DNA from: Flavobacterium tiangeerense
GTDB taxonomy: Bacteria > Bacteroidota > Bacteroidia > Flavobacteriales > Flavobacteriaceae
Direction: 5' to 3'
NCBI RefSeq assembly: GCF_007830355.1
Contig: NZ_VLKO01000001.1
Location: 248,001-312,000 of the forward strand
Length of the DNA stretch: 64,000 bases
A program made the translations under genes and the position numbers. Positions 48,111-56,865 of the stretch are shown in pieces. The notes below the pieces were generated by a model that had not been told where the DNA came from, ran no database searches, and saw nothing but the letters and a program-made list of their open reading frames with translations. Position 1 is the first letter of the stretch, and the number at the start of each line of letters is the position of its first letter.

Positions 48111-49016
48111 TCAAATTGTATTATTCTTTTCTCGCGGGTGCGCTTTTGCATATACATTTTTAAGCTCAGCTAAACTGTTATGGGTATAAACCTGAGTAGA
48201 AGCTAAACTTGAATGTCCAAGCAACTCTTTAACGGAGTTTAAATCAGCCCCATTATTTAACAAATGAGTAGCAAACGTATGCCTTAAAATGTGAGGACTT
48301 TTTTTTAACTTTTCAGATATATTACTAAAGTACGAATTTATTAATCGATACACAAAAGAATCACTTAATTTATCTCCTTTTTTAGTTAGAAAAAAACACT
48401 CTCCATCATTAATTACATCCAATGTTCTTCTTTCTTCTTGATAACGAGATATTTGATCTTTAAGTATAGGCAACAACGGAACTATTCGCTCTTTATTTCG
48501 CTTTCCTAATACTTTTATAGTGTTGTTTAACAAATTTACATCTGAATTTTTTAAATGTATCAACTCGGTCCGGCGAATACCGGTAGCATAAAACAACTCT
48601 ACAACTAGAGCATTTCTTATTTGCTCAAAACCTTCAGCATGCTGGGTTTCAAACAAAAGATTTTGCATTTCATTTTCCGAAAAAGGTATTTGTACTTTTT
48701 TAGCTGTTTTGAGAGCTTTATGTTTTAGTAAAGGACTTGTCTCAATTTGCTTTATTTTCATTAAAAATTTAAAGTAGGCTTTAAGGGAAGCTACTTTACG
48801 ATTGACAGAACTATTCGAAACCGACTTATCCACTAGTGAGACTATCCAGTTTCTTATTTGAGCATAATGAACATGATCTATAGTTTCTTGGTCAAATTCT
48901 TTTTTAATGTAATCCGAAAATGTATCTACATCCACACAGTAAGCCATAATGGTGTGTGCTGAATATTTTTTCTCAAAAGTGAGATAATCTCGAAATGCAT
49001 CTTTATTAGTAGCCAT
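48111..49016 (-). CDS. xerC: Tyrosine recombinase XerC-like
   Basis: A 301-residue site-specific recombinase. The N-terminal SAM-like DNA-binding domain (about 1-105) starts FRDYLTFEKKYSAHTI. Catalytic residues are complete: Arg148 (ATGIRRTEL), Lys172, His242-x-x-Arg245 (HILRHTFATHLL), His268 (LLGHSS) and Tyr277 (STQVYTH). It likely resolves chromosome dimers at dif. Its place between rpsU and hpf is conserved in Flavobacteria, so it is a core gene, not a mobile-element integrase. Confidence 0.93.
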   Translation of the reverse strand: MATNKDAFRDYLTFEKKYSAHTIMAYCVDVDTFSDYIKKEFDQETIDHVHYAQIRNWIVSLVDKSVSNSSVNRKVASLKAYFKFLMKIKQIETSPLLKHKALKTAKKVQIPFSENEMQNLLFETQHAEGFEQIRNALVVELFYATGIRRTELIHLKNSDVNLLNNTIKVLGKRNKERIVPLLPILKDQISRYQEERRTLDVINDGECFFLTKKGDKLSDSFVYRLINSYFSNISEKLKKSPHILRHTFATHLLNNGADLNSVKELLGHSSLASTQVYTHNSLAELKNVYAKAHPREKNNTI

Positions 49017-49019
49017 AAA

Positions 49020-49066
49020 AAAACCGTTAGCATCAAAGTTATTAAATTTTGATCACTAACGGTTTT
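49020..49066 (-). terminator. Terminator between rpsU and xerC
   Basis: 11-bp perfect outer stem (49020-49030 with 49056-49066), an inner atcaaa/tttgat stem, and a T-rich tail on the minus strand. It ends 3 bp before the xerC ATG, so xerC and hpf are probably expressed by read-through. Confidence 0.75.
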
Positions 49067-49084
49067 ATTTTTCTGTAAAATAGA

Positions 49085-49279
49085 TTAACTCTCTAAGTTA
49101 TCTCTCATATTTTGGATATAAGCCGCTTTTTGAATTTTGATTCTATTCGTTACTGAAGGCTTAATAAAAGCAGTACGTGCTCTTAATTGACGAACAGTTC
49201 CTGTTTTATCAAATTTTCTTTTGTAACGTTTTAACGCTCTATCGATATTTTCTCCGTCTTTAATTGGTATAATTAACAT
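49085..49279 (-). CDS. rpsU: 30S ribosomal protein S21
   Basis: A 64-residue basic protein. It starts MLIIPIKDGENIDRALKRYK and continues RKFDKTGTVRQLRARTAFIK, the S21 pattern in Bacteroidota. It has its own strong promoter and is followed by a terminator. Confidence 0.96.
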   Translation of the reverse strand: MLIIPIKDGENIDRALKRYKRKFDKTGTVRQLRARTAFIKPSVTNRIKIQKAAYIQNMRDNLES

Positions 49280-49307
49280 AATATAGACACCCCCTTTCTT
49301 TAGGCTG

Positions 49308-49337
49308 CAAAAGTAGGATAATAAAGTGAACTAACAA
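49308..49337 (-). promoter_or_regulatory. Promoter of rpsU
   Basis: On the minus strand a -33 TTG (rc of 49335-49337), 19-bp spacer, then TACTTTTG (rc of 49308-49315). Both boxes match consensus. It lies about 30 bp before the rpsU ATG. Confidence 0.75.
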
Positions 49338-49381
49338 GTGTTTGGATAATTTTATTTAATTTTACCCATAAAATAAAGTTT

Positions 49382-49564
49382 ATGTGGTTTATCGTAATTT
49401 CTACCCTATTGCTTTTCGCAAGTATTTTACCCTATATGCCACTCACACATTGGTTCTATAGATTTTTTGAGTTTGGCAAAATTCAGATACTTATTTTACA
49501 GATTACGGCTTTAGTCTGTAGTTTTATCTTAATCGACGAACTATACAGATTCTTCAGTTATTGA
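49382..49564 (+). CDS. Membrane part of a split endonuclease/exonuclease/phosphatase protein
   Basis: A 60-residue frame with two membrane helices (WFIVISTLLLFASILPYM and QILILQITALVCSFILI). In related flavobacterial proteins, as I recall them, this segment is the N-terminus of a ~350-residue protein that continues into a third helix and an endonuclease/exonuclease/phosphatase domain. Here a TGA at 49562 ends it, and the following frame overlaps by TTGA (49561-49564) with a -1 shift. Either the gene has a frameshift, or the two parts are made separately by translational coupling. Confidence 0.6.
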   Translation: MWFIVISTLLLFASILPYMPLTHWFYRFFEFGKIQILILQITALVCSFILIDELYRFFSY

Positions 49565-50439
49565 CTTTAATAAGCATTATAATCCATCTTGCAGCCCTTT
49601 ATAAGTATACCTCTTTTCACAAGTCAGTACAAAGAGAAGCTTGTGATATTTCTTCAGAATTAATTACTGTCCTTTCGGCAAACGTATTTCAAGAAAATAA
49701 AGAACATGAGAAATTTATAGCTTTAGTTCACAAATACAATCCTGATATTATTTTAACCATGGAATCTGATGAAAATTGGGAAAAGGCACTATTAGTTTTG
49801 GATCACAAATACAAATACAATGTCAAAGTAGCCTTGGACAACACCTATGGAATGCATTTATATTCTAAATTAAAAATAACAAATCACAATGTTCATTATT
49901 TTGTGGCGGATGATCTGCCCAGTATTGAGGCTAAAATAAGAACTGCTGACAATTTTGAATTCACTTTCTTTGCCGTTCATCCTCCACCGCCAAGTCCTAC
50001 TGAAGAAGAAAATTCTAAAGAGCGTGATGGAGAACTTTTGAGTATTGCAAAAAAAATAAAACAAAACGCCGATACCTGTGTTGTAGTTGGGGATTTCAAT
50101 AATGTAGCTTGGGCAAAATCCTCAATCCTTTTTAGAAAAACCAGCGAGACAATTGACGGAAGAATTGGTCGCGGATTCATTTCAAGTTTTCATACCAAAT
50201 ATTGGTTTTTAAGATTCCCTATTGATCTAATGTTTCACACACCAGATGTATTTATTGATAAATTAAAAAGTTTAGAACATTTTGGATCTGATCATTTTCC
50301 AATATATGCAAAGTTTTTCATCAACAAGAAAACATCCGTACAACAACACTTAACAGAAAACTTAGAAGAAGGAGAGCATGAGATTGTTCAAGAAATAATC
50401 GAAGAAGGCATAAACGAAAAAAGCGACAATCGTAACTGA
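49561..50439 (+). CDS. Endonuclease/exonuclease/phosphatase-domain protein (C-terminal part)
   Basis: A 292-residue frame beginning with a TTG and the missing third membrane helix (TLISIIIHLAALYKY). The EEP catalytic fold follows: LSANVFQENKEHEKF, NPDIILTMESDENW with the metal-binding Glu, FAVHPPPPSP, VVVGDFNNVAWA with the catalytic Asp/Asn, and LEHFGSDHFPIYAKF with the terminal His. All usual active-site residues are visible. A Glu-rich tail ends in SDNRN, encoded within the terminator stem. See the preceding frame for the split. Confidence 0.8.
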   Translation: MTLISIIIHLAALYKYTSFHKSVQREACDISSELITVLSANVFQENKEHEKFIALVHKYNPDIILTMESDENWEKALLVLDHKYKYNVKVALDNTYGMHLYSKLKITNHNVHYFVADDLPSIEAKIRTADNFEFTFFAVHPPPPSPTEEENSKERDGELLSIAKKIKQNADTCVVVGDFNNVAWAKSSILFRKTSETIDGRIGRGFISSFHTKYWFLRFPIDLMFHTPDVFIDKLKSLEHFGSDHFPIYAKFFINKKTSVQQHLTENLEEGEHEIVQEIIEEGINEKSDNRN

Positions 50440-50449
50440 TTGTCGCTTT
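50420..50449 (+). terminator. Terminator overlapping the EEP stop codon
   Basis: Perfect 11-bp stem (50420-50430 with 50439-50449), 8-nt loop, then a T-rich tail. The stop codon TGA (50437-50439) lies within the hairpin. Confidence 0.85.
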
Positions 50450-50599
50450 CTTTATAGTTTTAAAAAATACTGACGCATTATACAACTTTTTGTAAATCGC
50501 TATTTCTTTAATTTAACTATTTTTTTATCTCCAAAAATTAGAAAAATAGAAATTTTTTAAACTCAATATCCTTTGTTTGAAATAATTTCAGACCAGCTA

Positions 50600-51769
50600 T
50601 TATTTCACAGCCGGCTCATAATTTTGATTATCAATAATCATTTTTCCTAAAATTTCTTTTAAGATTTCTGATGTTCCTCCACCAATAGGCCCTAGACGAC
50701 TATCTCTAAACAAGCGTGCCAATGGATACTCTTCCATGTAACCGTAGCCTCCTAACATTTGTAAACAACTGTAAATGGTCTCATCGGCTACTTTTGTAGA
50801 TTTTAATTTTGCCATTGTTGCTTCTTTAACTACATATTCCCCCTTATCAAGACGGGCTACTGCAGCATAATTGAAAATTTTACAATGCTCTACGTCCGTT
50901 GCATGTTCTACAAGCGTATGTCTTAATGCTTGGAACTTACTGATTTTTTTACCAAAAGCCTCACGTTGTGACATATATTCAATAGTATAATCAATAGCAT
51001 ATTCACCTCTAGCGTGTGCATTAATTGCCATAATCAAACGCTCTAAAGCAAAATGCTGCATGATATAAGGAAATCCTTTACCCTCTTCACCCATTAAATT
51101 TTCAGCAGGGATTTCTACATTATCAAAAGCAATTTCAGCTGTATCAGATGCTCTCCAACCTAGTTTATCAAGTTTTGAAGCTGATATTCCTTTCAAACCC
51201 GTATCCATCAAAAAAATACTAATTCCCTTGTTACCAAGTTCTGGATTTGTTTTGGCAGCCACAATGTAATAATCAGCATATATACCATTAGTAATAAATG
51301 TTTTTGATCCATTAATTACATAATTGTCCCCTTTTTTAACGGCGTTAGTGCGCATTCCCGCAACATCGCTACCTCCAAAAGGTTCCGAGATACATAAAGC
51401 ACCTATTTTCTTTCCAGCGATACTCGGGACCAAGTAATCTTGTTTTATCCTTTCATCACCTTCGGCATTTAAGTGTGTCATAGCCAAATAAGCATTAGCC
51501 CACATGGCTGCAGCAAAACCTGATGATTTTATTTTTTGTAATTCCTCAAGGAAAATAACCGTGTAAAATAAGTCTAAACCAAGACCGCCGTATGCCTCTG
51601 GGTAAGCTATACCAAAATAACCCATTTCCCCGAATTTCTCCCAAATAAAGCGCTCTATTGTTCCTGTTTTTTCCCATTTCTCAATGTGCGGAACTACTTC
51701 TTTTTGTAAAAAACCTTTTAAACTTTCTCTAAATGCTTGATGCTCCTCTGTGAAGTAAATTGAATTCAT
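50600..51769 (-). CDS. Acyl-CoA dehydrogenase
   Basis: A 389-residue flavoenzyme starting at MNSIYFTEEHQAFRESLKGF (ATG 51769); a longer frame to 51844 adds 25 basic/hydrophobic residues that are not family-like. The standard ACAD layout is seen: N-terminal helices, middle beta domain with CISEPFGGSDVAGM and NGSKTFITNG, and C-terminal helices with QMLGGYGYMEEYPLARLFRD. It likely oxidises an acyl-CoA in fatty-acid or branched-chain breakdown; the chain specificity cannot be read. No electron-transfer flavoprotein genes adjoin it. Confidence 0.94.
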   Translation of the reverse strand: MNSIYFTEEHQAFRESLKGFLQKEVVPHIEKWEKTGTIERFIWEKFGEMGYFGIAYPEAYGGLGLDLFYTVIFLEELQKIKSSGFAAAMWANAYLAMTHLNAEGDERIKQDYLVPSIAGKKIGALCISEPFGGSDVAGMRTNAVKKGDNYVINGSKTFITNGIYADYYIVAAKTNPELGNKGISIFLMDTGLKGISASKLDKLGWRASDTAEIAFDNVEIPAENLMGEEGKGFPYIMQHFALERLIMAINAHARGEYAIDYTIEYMSQREAFGKKISKFQALRHTLVEHATDVEHCKIFNYAAVARLDKGEYVVKEATMAKLKSTKVADETIYSCLQMLGGYGYMEEYPLARLFRDSRLGPIGGGTSEILKEILGKMIIDNQNYEPAVK

Positions 51770-51930
51770 ATGTTTTTTTTTCTTTTTAACAAATTTTAAA
51801 TTGATAGAAACTAGATACAAAGTCAGTTTCTTGATAAGTGCCAAAAAATCAAAATTGGAAAGAACAATAAAATAACATTTTACAAATTATGATAAAAAAA
51901 CGTACTTTTTATTCTAGTTTTTTGATAGTT

Positions 51931-52827
51931 CTATTTAAAGTCCAAATATAAGGCAATTATTTTTGCTTTATCAACAGGAAATCCCTTAATTTTTGTTAAA
52001 TCCTCAATATTTTTTATGTTTCCATTCATACTTCTATATGTTACAATTTCTTTAGCAAGTGCATATCTAAAGTAATGAAACGTGCTAAGTTCTTTTAAAG
52101 ACGCATTATTGATGTCAACTTTCTTGATATTAGGAAGTGTTCCAACTTTAAAATGAATGTTCAGTTTTTCTAAAACTTCTGGTGACAGTCCCCATATTTC
52201 ATCCATTTGCTCCATTGAGACAAACCCTCCAAGAGTTTCTTTTTGTTTTAAAATTCGGGTAGAAATAGCATCTCCTATTCCGTAGACCTTCATCAAACCT
52301 TCTTTATCGGCTTGATTGATATCTAATACTGATACCTTTTCTTTTTTGGCGAAAGCCTGATACTCCTGATTTTTATATTCTTTATAAGGAGACGTGCCTT
52401 TTTTATACTCAACCCAATTAGGGAACTTAAACAAGGGAGACATGGTTTCAAGTAATGAATCTGAAATTTGTGTTACCCGCTGAAATTCTTCTGGGGAGTT
52501 CACAAATTTATTCTGCTTTCTAAAAGCAAGTAACCTGTCTATTTCTTGTGTAGACATTCCTAATTTATAGCCTATGTAATCTGAAATAAAATTGGGATTG
52601 AATGCATACTGTTGTTTTGGTAAATTTTCAGTAACATTCTTCTCATAATCTAAAGTTGACTGCAACGCAATCCACTGTAACTCCTGCGGTGACTGTTTAA
52701 TAGTAGTACTAAAATCATAACAATAATAGCATATTTGTAAAAAAATAATGATGGTAAATAATGCTATAATTCCAAAACGTTGTTCTTTATTGAACTTTAA
52801 AAAGGATTCAAAAGCTTTGAAGTTCAT
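51931..52827 (-). CDS. Helix-hairpin-helix (ComEA-like) protein
   Basis: A 298-residue protein, start at MNFKAFESFLKFNKEQRFGI (ATG 52827; a longer frame to 52887 is possible). One membrane helix (about 20-40, IIALFTIIIFLQICYYCY) anchors it. Three helix-hairpin-helix regions follow: around 75-125 (diverged), around 165-220 (LDINQADKEGLMKVYGIGDA) and around 235-298 (KVDINNASLKELSTFHYFRY, then LTKIKGFPVDKAKII). ComEA-like proteins bind DNA in the periplasm during uptake. A role in competence is possible but unproven. Confidence 0.85.
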   Translation of the reverse strand: MNFKAFESFLKFNKEQRFGIIALFTIIIFLQICYYCYDFSTTIKQSPQELQWIALQSTLDYEKNVTENLPKQQYAFNPNFISDYIGYKLGMSTQEIDRLLAFRKQNKFVNSPEEFQRVTQISDSLLETMSPLFKFPNWVEYKKGTSPYKEYKNQEYQAFAKKEKVSVLDINQADKEGLMKVYGIGDAISTRILKQKETLGGFVSMEQMDEIWGLSPEVLEKLNIHFKVGTLPNIKKVDINNASLKELSTFHYFRYALAKEIVTYRSMNGNIKNIEDLTKIKGFPVDKAKIIALYLDFK

Positions 52828-53000
52828 AATTTGATTGAAATCATTAAAAGTTAAATGAATATAAAAATAAAAAAAATATAGAATCAATCCTTAAAAAATA
52901 TGAGTATTTAAACCAAAAATATAAGAGTAATTATAATAAATTGACAAAAAAGACATGAAAAAGGATTTTAAAACATTTTTTATGAGTTAAAAATCAATTA

Positions 53001-53034
53001 TTGTTTTTATTTTTTATAAAAAACAATACATTTG
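53001..53034 (+). promoter_or_regulatory. Possible promoter of the APC transporter
   Basis: TACATTTG (53027-53034) is a perfect -7 box, 31 bp before the ATG. A TTG at 53001-53003 lies 23 bp upstream, longer than the usual 17-21. Confidence 0.5.
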
Positions 53035-53064
53035 GAGCTTAATAACTTAAAACATTAAACAACC

Positions 53065-54528
53065 ATGTCAATTTGGAGAGTTAAACCAGTATCAGCTTTT
53101 GAAGCTGATATGAAAAAAAGTCAATTAAAAAGAGTTTTAGGAAAGTGGAGCCTTACTGCAATTGGTATTGGAGCTATTATCGGAGGAGGAATATTCGTTC
53201 TTACAGGTACAGGAGCCTATAATCATGCTGGACCAGCACTAGCACTTTCATTTGTTATTGCGGGTATTGCCTGTGTATTTGCAGCGTTGTGCTATTCTGA
53301 ATTTGCTTCTATTTTACCTGTAGAAGGATCTGCTTATGCCTATGCTTATGGAACTATTGGAGAAATATTTGCTTGGATAATTGGCTGGGGATTAATACTT
53401 GAATATGCTATGGGATCTATGACTGTCGCCGTTTCGTGGTCAGGCTATTTCAATAAAATGCTGAAAATGTTTGGTATAAAACTCCCTGAGTGGCTTACCA
53501 CTGACCCAGCGAGTTATACTGGCGAAGGATTTTCAATGAACTTACCCGCTTTTTTAATTGTAATTTTGGTCATATCTTTATTAATAAAAGGTACTGAAAA
53601 GGCAGCTAGCGCTAACAACTTTATTGTAATCTTAAAAGTATCTGCTGTAATTTTTGTAATTATTGCTGGTGCATTCTTCATAAATGTAGACAACTGGTCT
53701 CCATTTATACCTGATGTACAAACTATTATAGTTGATGAAAAACCGCATCAAGCTTACGGACTCAAAGGTATTATATCCGGAGCTGCGGCCATTTTCTTTG
53801 CATATGTAGGTTTTGATGCTGTTTCTACTCAAGCTGGTGAAGCAATCAATCCTAAAAAGGACGTTCCATTTGCTATTATTGTATCATTATTAGTATGTAC
53901 AATTCTTTACATATTAGTATCATTAGTTTTAACAGGTATGATTAGCTACCAAGACTTTAACCCACTAGGAAAATATCCTGAAGCTATTAAAGCTCCCGTA
54001 GCTTATGCATTTGATATTGCTGGACAAGCATGGGCTGGTTATATTATTACAATAGCTGCTACTGTAGGTTTGATATCAGTATTAATGGTAATGATCATGG
54101 GACAGTCACGTATATTCTTAGGAATGTCAAAAGATGGTTTGATTCCTCCTGTTTTCTCAAAGGTTAATCCTTTATCTGGTACGCCAAAAACAAACTTGAT
54201 GATCTTAGGTGGATTTATTGCTACTGTTGCTGCCTTTACACCGATTAGTAAATTAGCAGAAATGTGTAGTTTTGGAACTTTATTCGCCTTTACAATGGTA
54301 TGTGTCGCTGTGTGGATTCTGAGAATTAAACAACCTGGTTTAGAACGAACTTTTAAAGTACCTGCTTTACCAGTAATTGCTGTTTGTGGTATAGCAATTA
54401 ACATTTATTTAATGACTCAACTAAGTTTAGATGCTCAAAAATTCTCGATGGGCTGGTTAGGAATAGGTCTCTTAATTTACTTCCTTTACGGAAAAAGAAA
54501 TTCTAAATTGAACAACCCACAAAACTAA
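53065..54528 (+). CDS. APC-family amino-acid permease
   Basis: This 487-residue protein has about 12 membrane helices. After the tail LKRVLGKWSLTAIGIGAIIG comes GGGIFVLTGTGAYNHAGPAL, the helix-1 break that binds substrate in APC transporters. FAYVGFDAVSTQAGEAINPK (helix 6) is typical of the CAT subgroup of cationic amino-acid transporters. The C-terminus is intact. It is monocistronic with a strong terminator. Confidence 0.95.
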   Translation: MSIWRVKPVSAFEADMKKSQLKRVLGKWSLTAIGIGAIIGGGIFVLTGTGAYNHAGPALALSFVIAGIACVFAALCYSEFASILPVEGSAYAYAYGTIGEIFAWIIGWGLILEYAMGSMTVAVSWSGYFNKMLKMFGIKLPEWLTTDPASYTGEGFSMNLPAFLIVILVISLLIKGTEKAASANNFIVILKVSAVIFVIIAGAFFINVDNWSPFIPDVQTIIVDEKPHQAYGLKGIISGAAAIFFAYVGFDAVSTQAGEAINPKKDVPFAIIVSLLVCTILYILVSLVLTGMISYQDFNPLGKYPEAIKAPVAYAFDIAGQAWAGYIITIAATVGLISVLMVMIMGQSRIFLGMSKDGLIPPVFSKVNPLSGTPKTNLMILGGFIATVAAFTPISKLAEMCSFGTLFAFTMVCVAVWILRIKQPGLERTFKVPALPVIAVCGIAINIYLMTQLSLDAQKFSMGWLGIGLLIYFLYGKRNSKLNNPQN

Positions 54529-54532
54529 AATT

Positions 54533-54563
54533 AAAAAGGCTCCTAATAATTAGGAGCCTTTTT
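54533..54563. terminator. Terminator between the APC transporter and PspC-like gene
   Basis: Perfect 13-bp stem (54533-54545 with 54551-54563), 5-nt loop, then T. It can serve both convergent genes. Confidence 0.9.
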
Positions 54564-54572
54564 TTATTTATT

Positions 54573-54800
54573 TTACAAATCAAATACTGAAGTTCGTTTT
54601 GCCCTTATGAGATCTTTTAACTTCATCCAAAATGCGAGCGTAAGATACACTGCAAACCATAATCCAGCAGTGACAAAGGAAAGGTATATAAAAAAAAGAC
54701 GCACACTACTTGCCCGCATTCCAAGAGTATCTGCTAATCTGGAAGAAACATGAAATCCGTGTTTTTCGAAAAAAAATTTTATTTTTAAAATTGCTGACAT
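54573..54800 (-). CDS. PspC-like small membrane protein
   Basis: A 75-residue protein whose layout, VSSRLADTLGMRASSVRLFF then IYLSFVTAGLWFAVYLTLAF, matches the PspC domain: a short helix-turn segment and a membrane helix pair. PspC proteins respond to membrane stress. No other psp gene is nearby. Confidence 0.82.
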   Translation of the reverse strand: MSAILKIKFFFEKHGFHVSSRLADTLGMRASSVRLFFIYLSFVTAGLWFAVYLTLAFWMKLKDLIRAKRTSVFDL

Positions 54801-54861
54801 CTAGGAATGAATTTAATAAATACAAAAATACAACTCTATAATCACATCTTCTTATTCTTGT

Positions 54862-56133
54862 CTATTTGTTTTTGAGCAAATCCATACCGATACTACATTG
54901 TAAACACAAACTTTGGTTGCAATACTCATTTTTCAATTGCAAAAGTGATTGTGAATAAAAAGCATTTTTTGAAACTATTCCGAAAGAGGTAAACTTATCC
55001 ACAATCGAATTTTTCTCTGGTGCAATTTCCATAAGCAAATTGATAAAATCCTCTGCTATTTCTTTACCCTGACTCTTTAGATAGGCAAATTGTATCGGAA
55101 TTATGGTATTGATTACAATCAAATCAACGAATGATTTAGAGAGCCTTTTATTCTTTTTAGGACTTACTTTATCAAACTGATAATGTGTATTCCAATACAA
55201 CGATGAAGGAATTTGAAACAAATTATAACAACTTTGTAAAGACTTTAAAGCACTAATTTTTGAAAATAAATTTTGATGTAAATGGTACAAATTTGACAAT
55301 TGAGAAAGTCTAATTGTGGGAAAATTATCTGGGCGATGTTTAAAAAACTGAACAGGCTCTATAATTTCTTTATCAAGCTGGTATTTATGAAGTAAATAAA
55401 AATACCTGAATTTCAAATCCTTAAAATAGTTATCCTCTTTATCAGCATCTAATAAACCTGCGGTACCAAAAATTAAAGCTTCTAAATTTTCAACTTCAAA
55501 ACTTTCTTTTCTAATGGTAGCAAATGGAATAGATTGTGCAATTTTTAAAAAAGTGTCTCCGTTGGTGTTTAAGCCAAAATTTTTGGCCAAAAGACAAAAT
55601 AAAACCGCTTCCCAATCTTGATTAGTTTGATTTAATAAATCGAAAATAGGTTTTGATTTACGTTCTAAACGTTCAAAAAACAATCGTTCTTGCCAATTTT
55701 TCAATACAAACTCATCAACTTGATTAATTTGTTTCTCGCAGAAAATCCAAGATTTAGGAGCTACAAGAGATTGATAGTTGCTAAGAATTGAGGGATCAAC
55801 ATAATTTTTAAGCTCTAAAACTGGTATTTCGGTATTGTTTTTTCGGTGAATTTCGGTGTCATGTTCCCAAACTACATGCAAAATAACACTATCGTAGGCA
55901 TCGTCTTTTTCGTGATGATGTACATACCAATCAGAAGATTTTATATGTATTTCAACATTTCCAGCCCATTTTTGACCCTCAATAAGGATTTGAGCATTAA
56001 AAAAATCAGGGCCCGAAAGTTCTAAATACTGCCCAACATTTATGATAGTCAAGGATTCACCTTGATGTGTTTTCAAATCTAGAATATTGAATTTTTTAAA
56101 TCTCCAGATGTAATGAAGAAAATCTTCTTTCAT
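54862..56133 (-). CDS. DUF2851 protein
   Basis: A 423-residue soluble protein that matches DUF2851. The N-terminal core reads MKEDFLHYIWRFKKFNI, SGPDFFNAQILIEGQKWAGN and VEIHIKSSDWYVHHHEKDDA. The C-terminus ends with a cysteine set (YCNQSLCLQCSIG) that may hold a metal. The function of the family is unknown. It is separated by 61 bp from the PspC-like gene on the same strand. Confidence 0.92.
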   Translation of the reverse strand: MKEDFLHYIWRFKKFNILDLKTHQGESLTIINVGQYLELSGPDFFNAQILIEGQKWAGNVEIHIKSSDWYVHHHEKDDAYDSVILHVVWEHDTEIHRKNNTEIPVLELKNYVDPSILSNYQSLVAPKSWIFCEKQINQVDEFVLKNWQERLFFERLERKSKPIFDLLNQTNQDWEAVLFCLLAKNFGLNTNGDTFLKIAQSIPFATIRKESFEVENLEALIFGTAGLLDADKEDNYFKDLKFRYFYLLHKYQLDKEIIEPVQFFKHRPDNFPTIRLSQLSNLYHLHQNLFSKISALKSLQSCYNLFQIPSSLYWNTHYQFDKVSPKKNKRLSKSFVDLIVINTIIPIQFAYLKSQGKEIAEDFINLLMEIAPEKNSIVDKFTSFGIVSKNAFYSQSLLQLKNEYCNQSLCLQCSIGMDLLKNK

Positions 56134-56225
56134 ATTGTTTATATTTCACTACTTACTAAATTAGTGAAATAATCTATTCTGAGCAAAACATAATTCGAAT
56201 TTAAGGTAAACAAGCTAAGTACTAT

Positions 56226-56708
56226 CTATTTCAATAAGTACAATTGTGCACAAGCTCGCGCATCAGACAGCGCTTCATGGTGGTTAAGTTCTATGTTCAT
56301 TTCTCGACAACAATCACTCAGTTTTGTAGGCTTAAATCCTTTTCCTCGGTATATTTTGACCGTACATTCCCATCGATCAGCGATATTTAGATCCGAATAA
56401 TCTAAATAGTTATTCGCCATGGACTTAGCCAAAACATTCCTATCAAAACTCTCATTATGAGCAACAATTACACGATTATAAAGCCTTTTGTGGATTTCAG
56501 GATATATTTCAGCAAAAGTCTTTGCGTACTCTGTATCGTATGGATGAATACCATGCACTTGAATTGTGTATGGGGAATAGTAATTATTAGGTGGTTGTAT
56601 CAAGGTAACAAATTCATCAACAATGATACCGTTTTCAACGGTTACAATACCTACAGAGCAAGGGTGATAACCAATTGCTGTTTCAAAATCTATTGCAGTA
56701 AAAGTCAC
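56226..56708 (-). CDS. DnaQ-type 3'-5' exonuclease
   Basis: A 160-residue DEDDh exonuclease domain. Exo I is AIDFETA (Asp7, Glu9), Exo II is VIVAHNESFDRNVL (with Asp), and Exo III is HHEALSDARACA (His and Asp). All four metal/catalytic residues are present. It is a stand-alone domain without a polymerase or BRCT fusion; the role may be DNA repair or RNA trimming. Confidence 0.92.
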   Translation of the reverse strand: MTFTAIDFETAIGYHPCSVGIVTVENGIIVDEFVTLIQPPNNYYSPYTIQVHGIHPYDTEYAKTFAEIYPEIHKRLYNRVIVAHNESFDRNVLAKSMANNYLDYSDLNIADRWECTVKIYRGKGFKPTKLSDCCREMNIELNHHEALSDARACAQLYLLK

Positions 56709-56810
56709 TTTATTTCTATATTAAGGTAATATTTACAAATATACATCAAAAATAAGTTCCTCATACTCCAAATAACTTTTAACCTATTCGTGAAATAATT
56801 TCAATAAAAT

Positions 56811-56844
56811 AAAAAAAGCCTACAAAGTAAAAACAATGTAGGCC
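56811..56844 (-). terminator. Terminator of the cystathionine beta-synthase-like gene
   Basis: 7-bp stem (56818-56824 with 56837-56843), followed on the minus strand by a seven-T run, 22 bp after the stop. Confidence 0.7.
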
Positions 56845-56865
56845 TCTAATACTATTTATAACTAT

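Noticed and set aside
48111..49016. The XerC-like recombinase as the integrase of the repeat array.
   Set aside because: It sits in the conserved rpsU-hpf core locus 40 kb away and has the size and residues of a housekeeping Xer protein.
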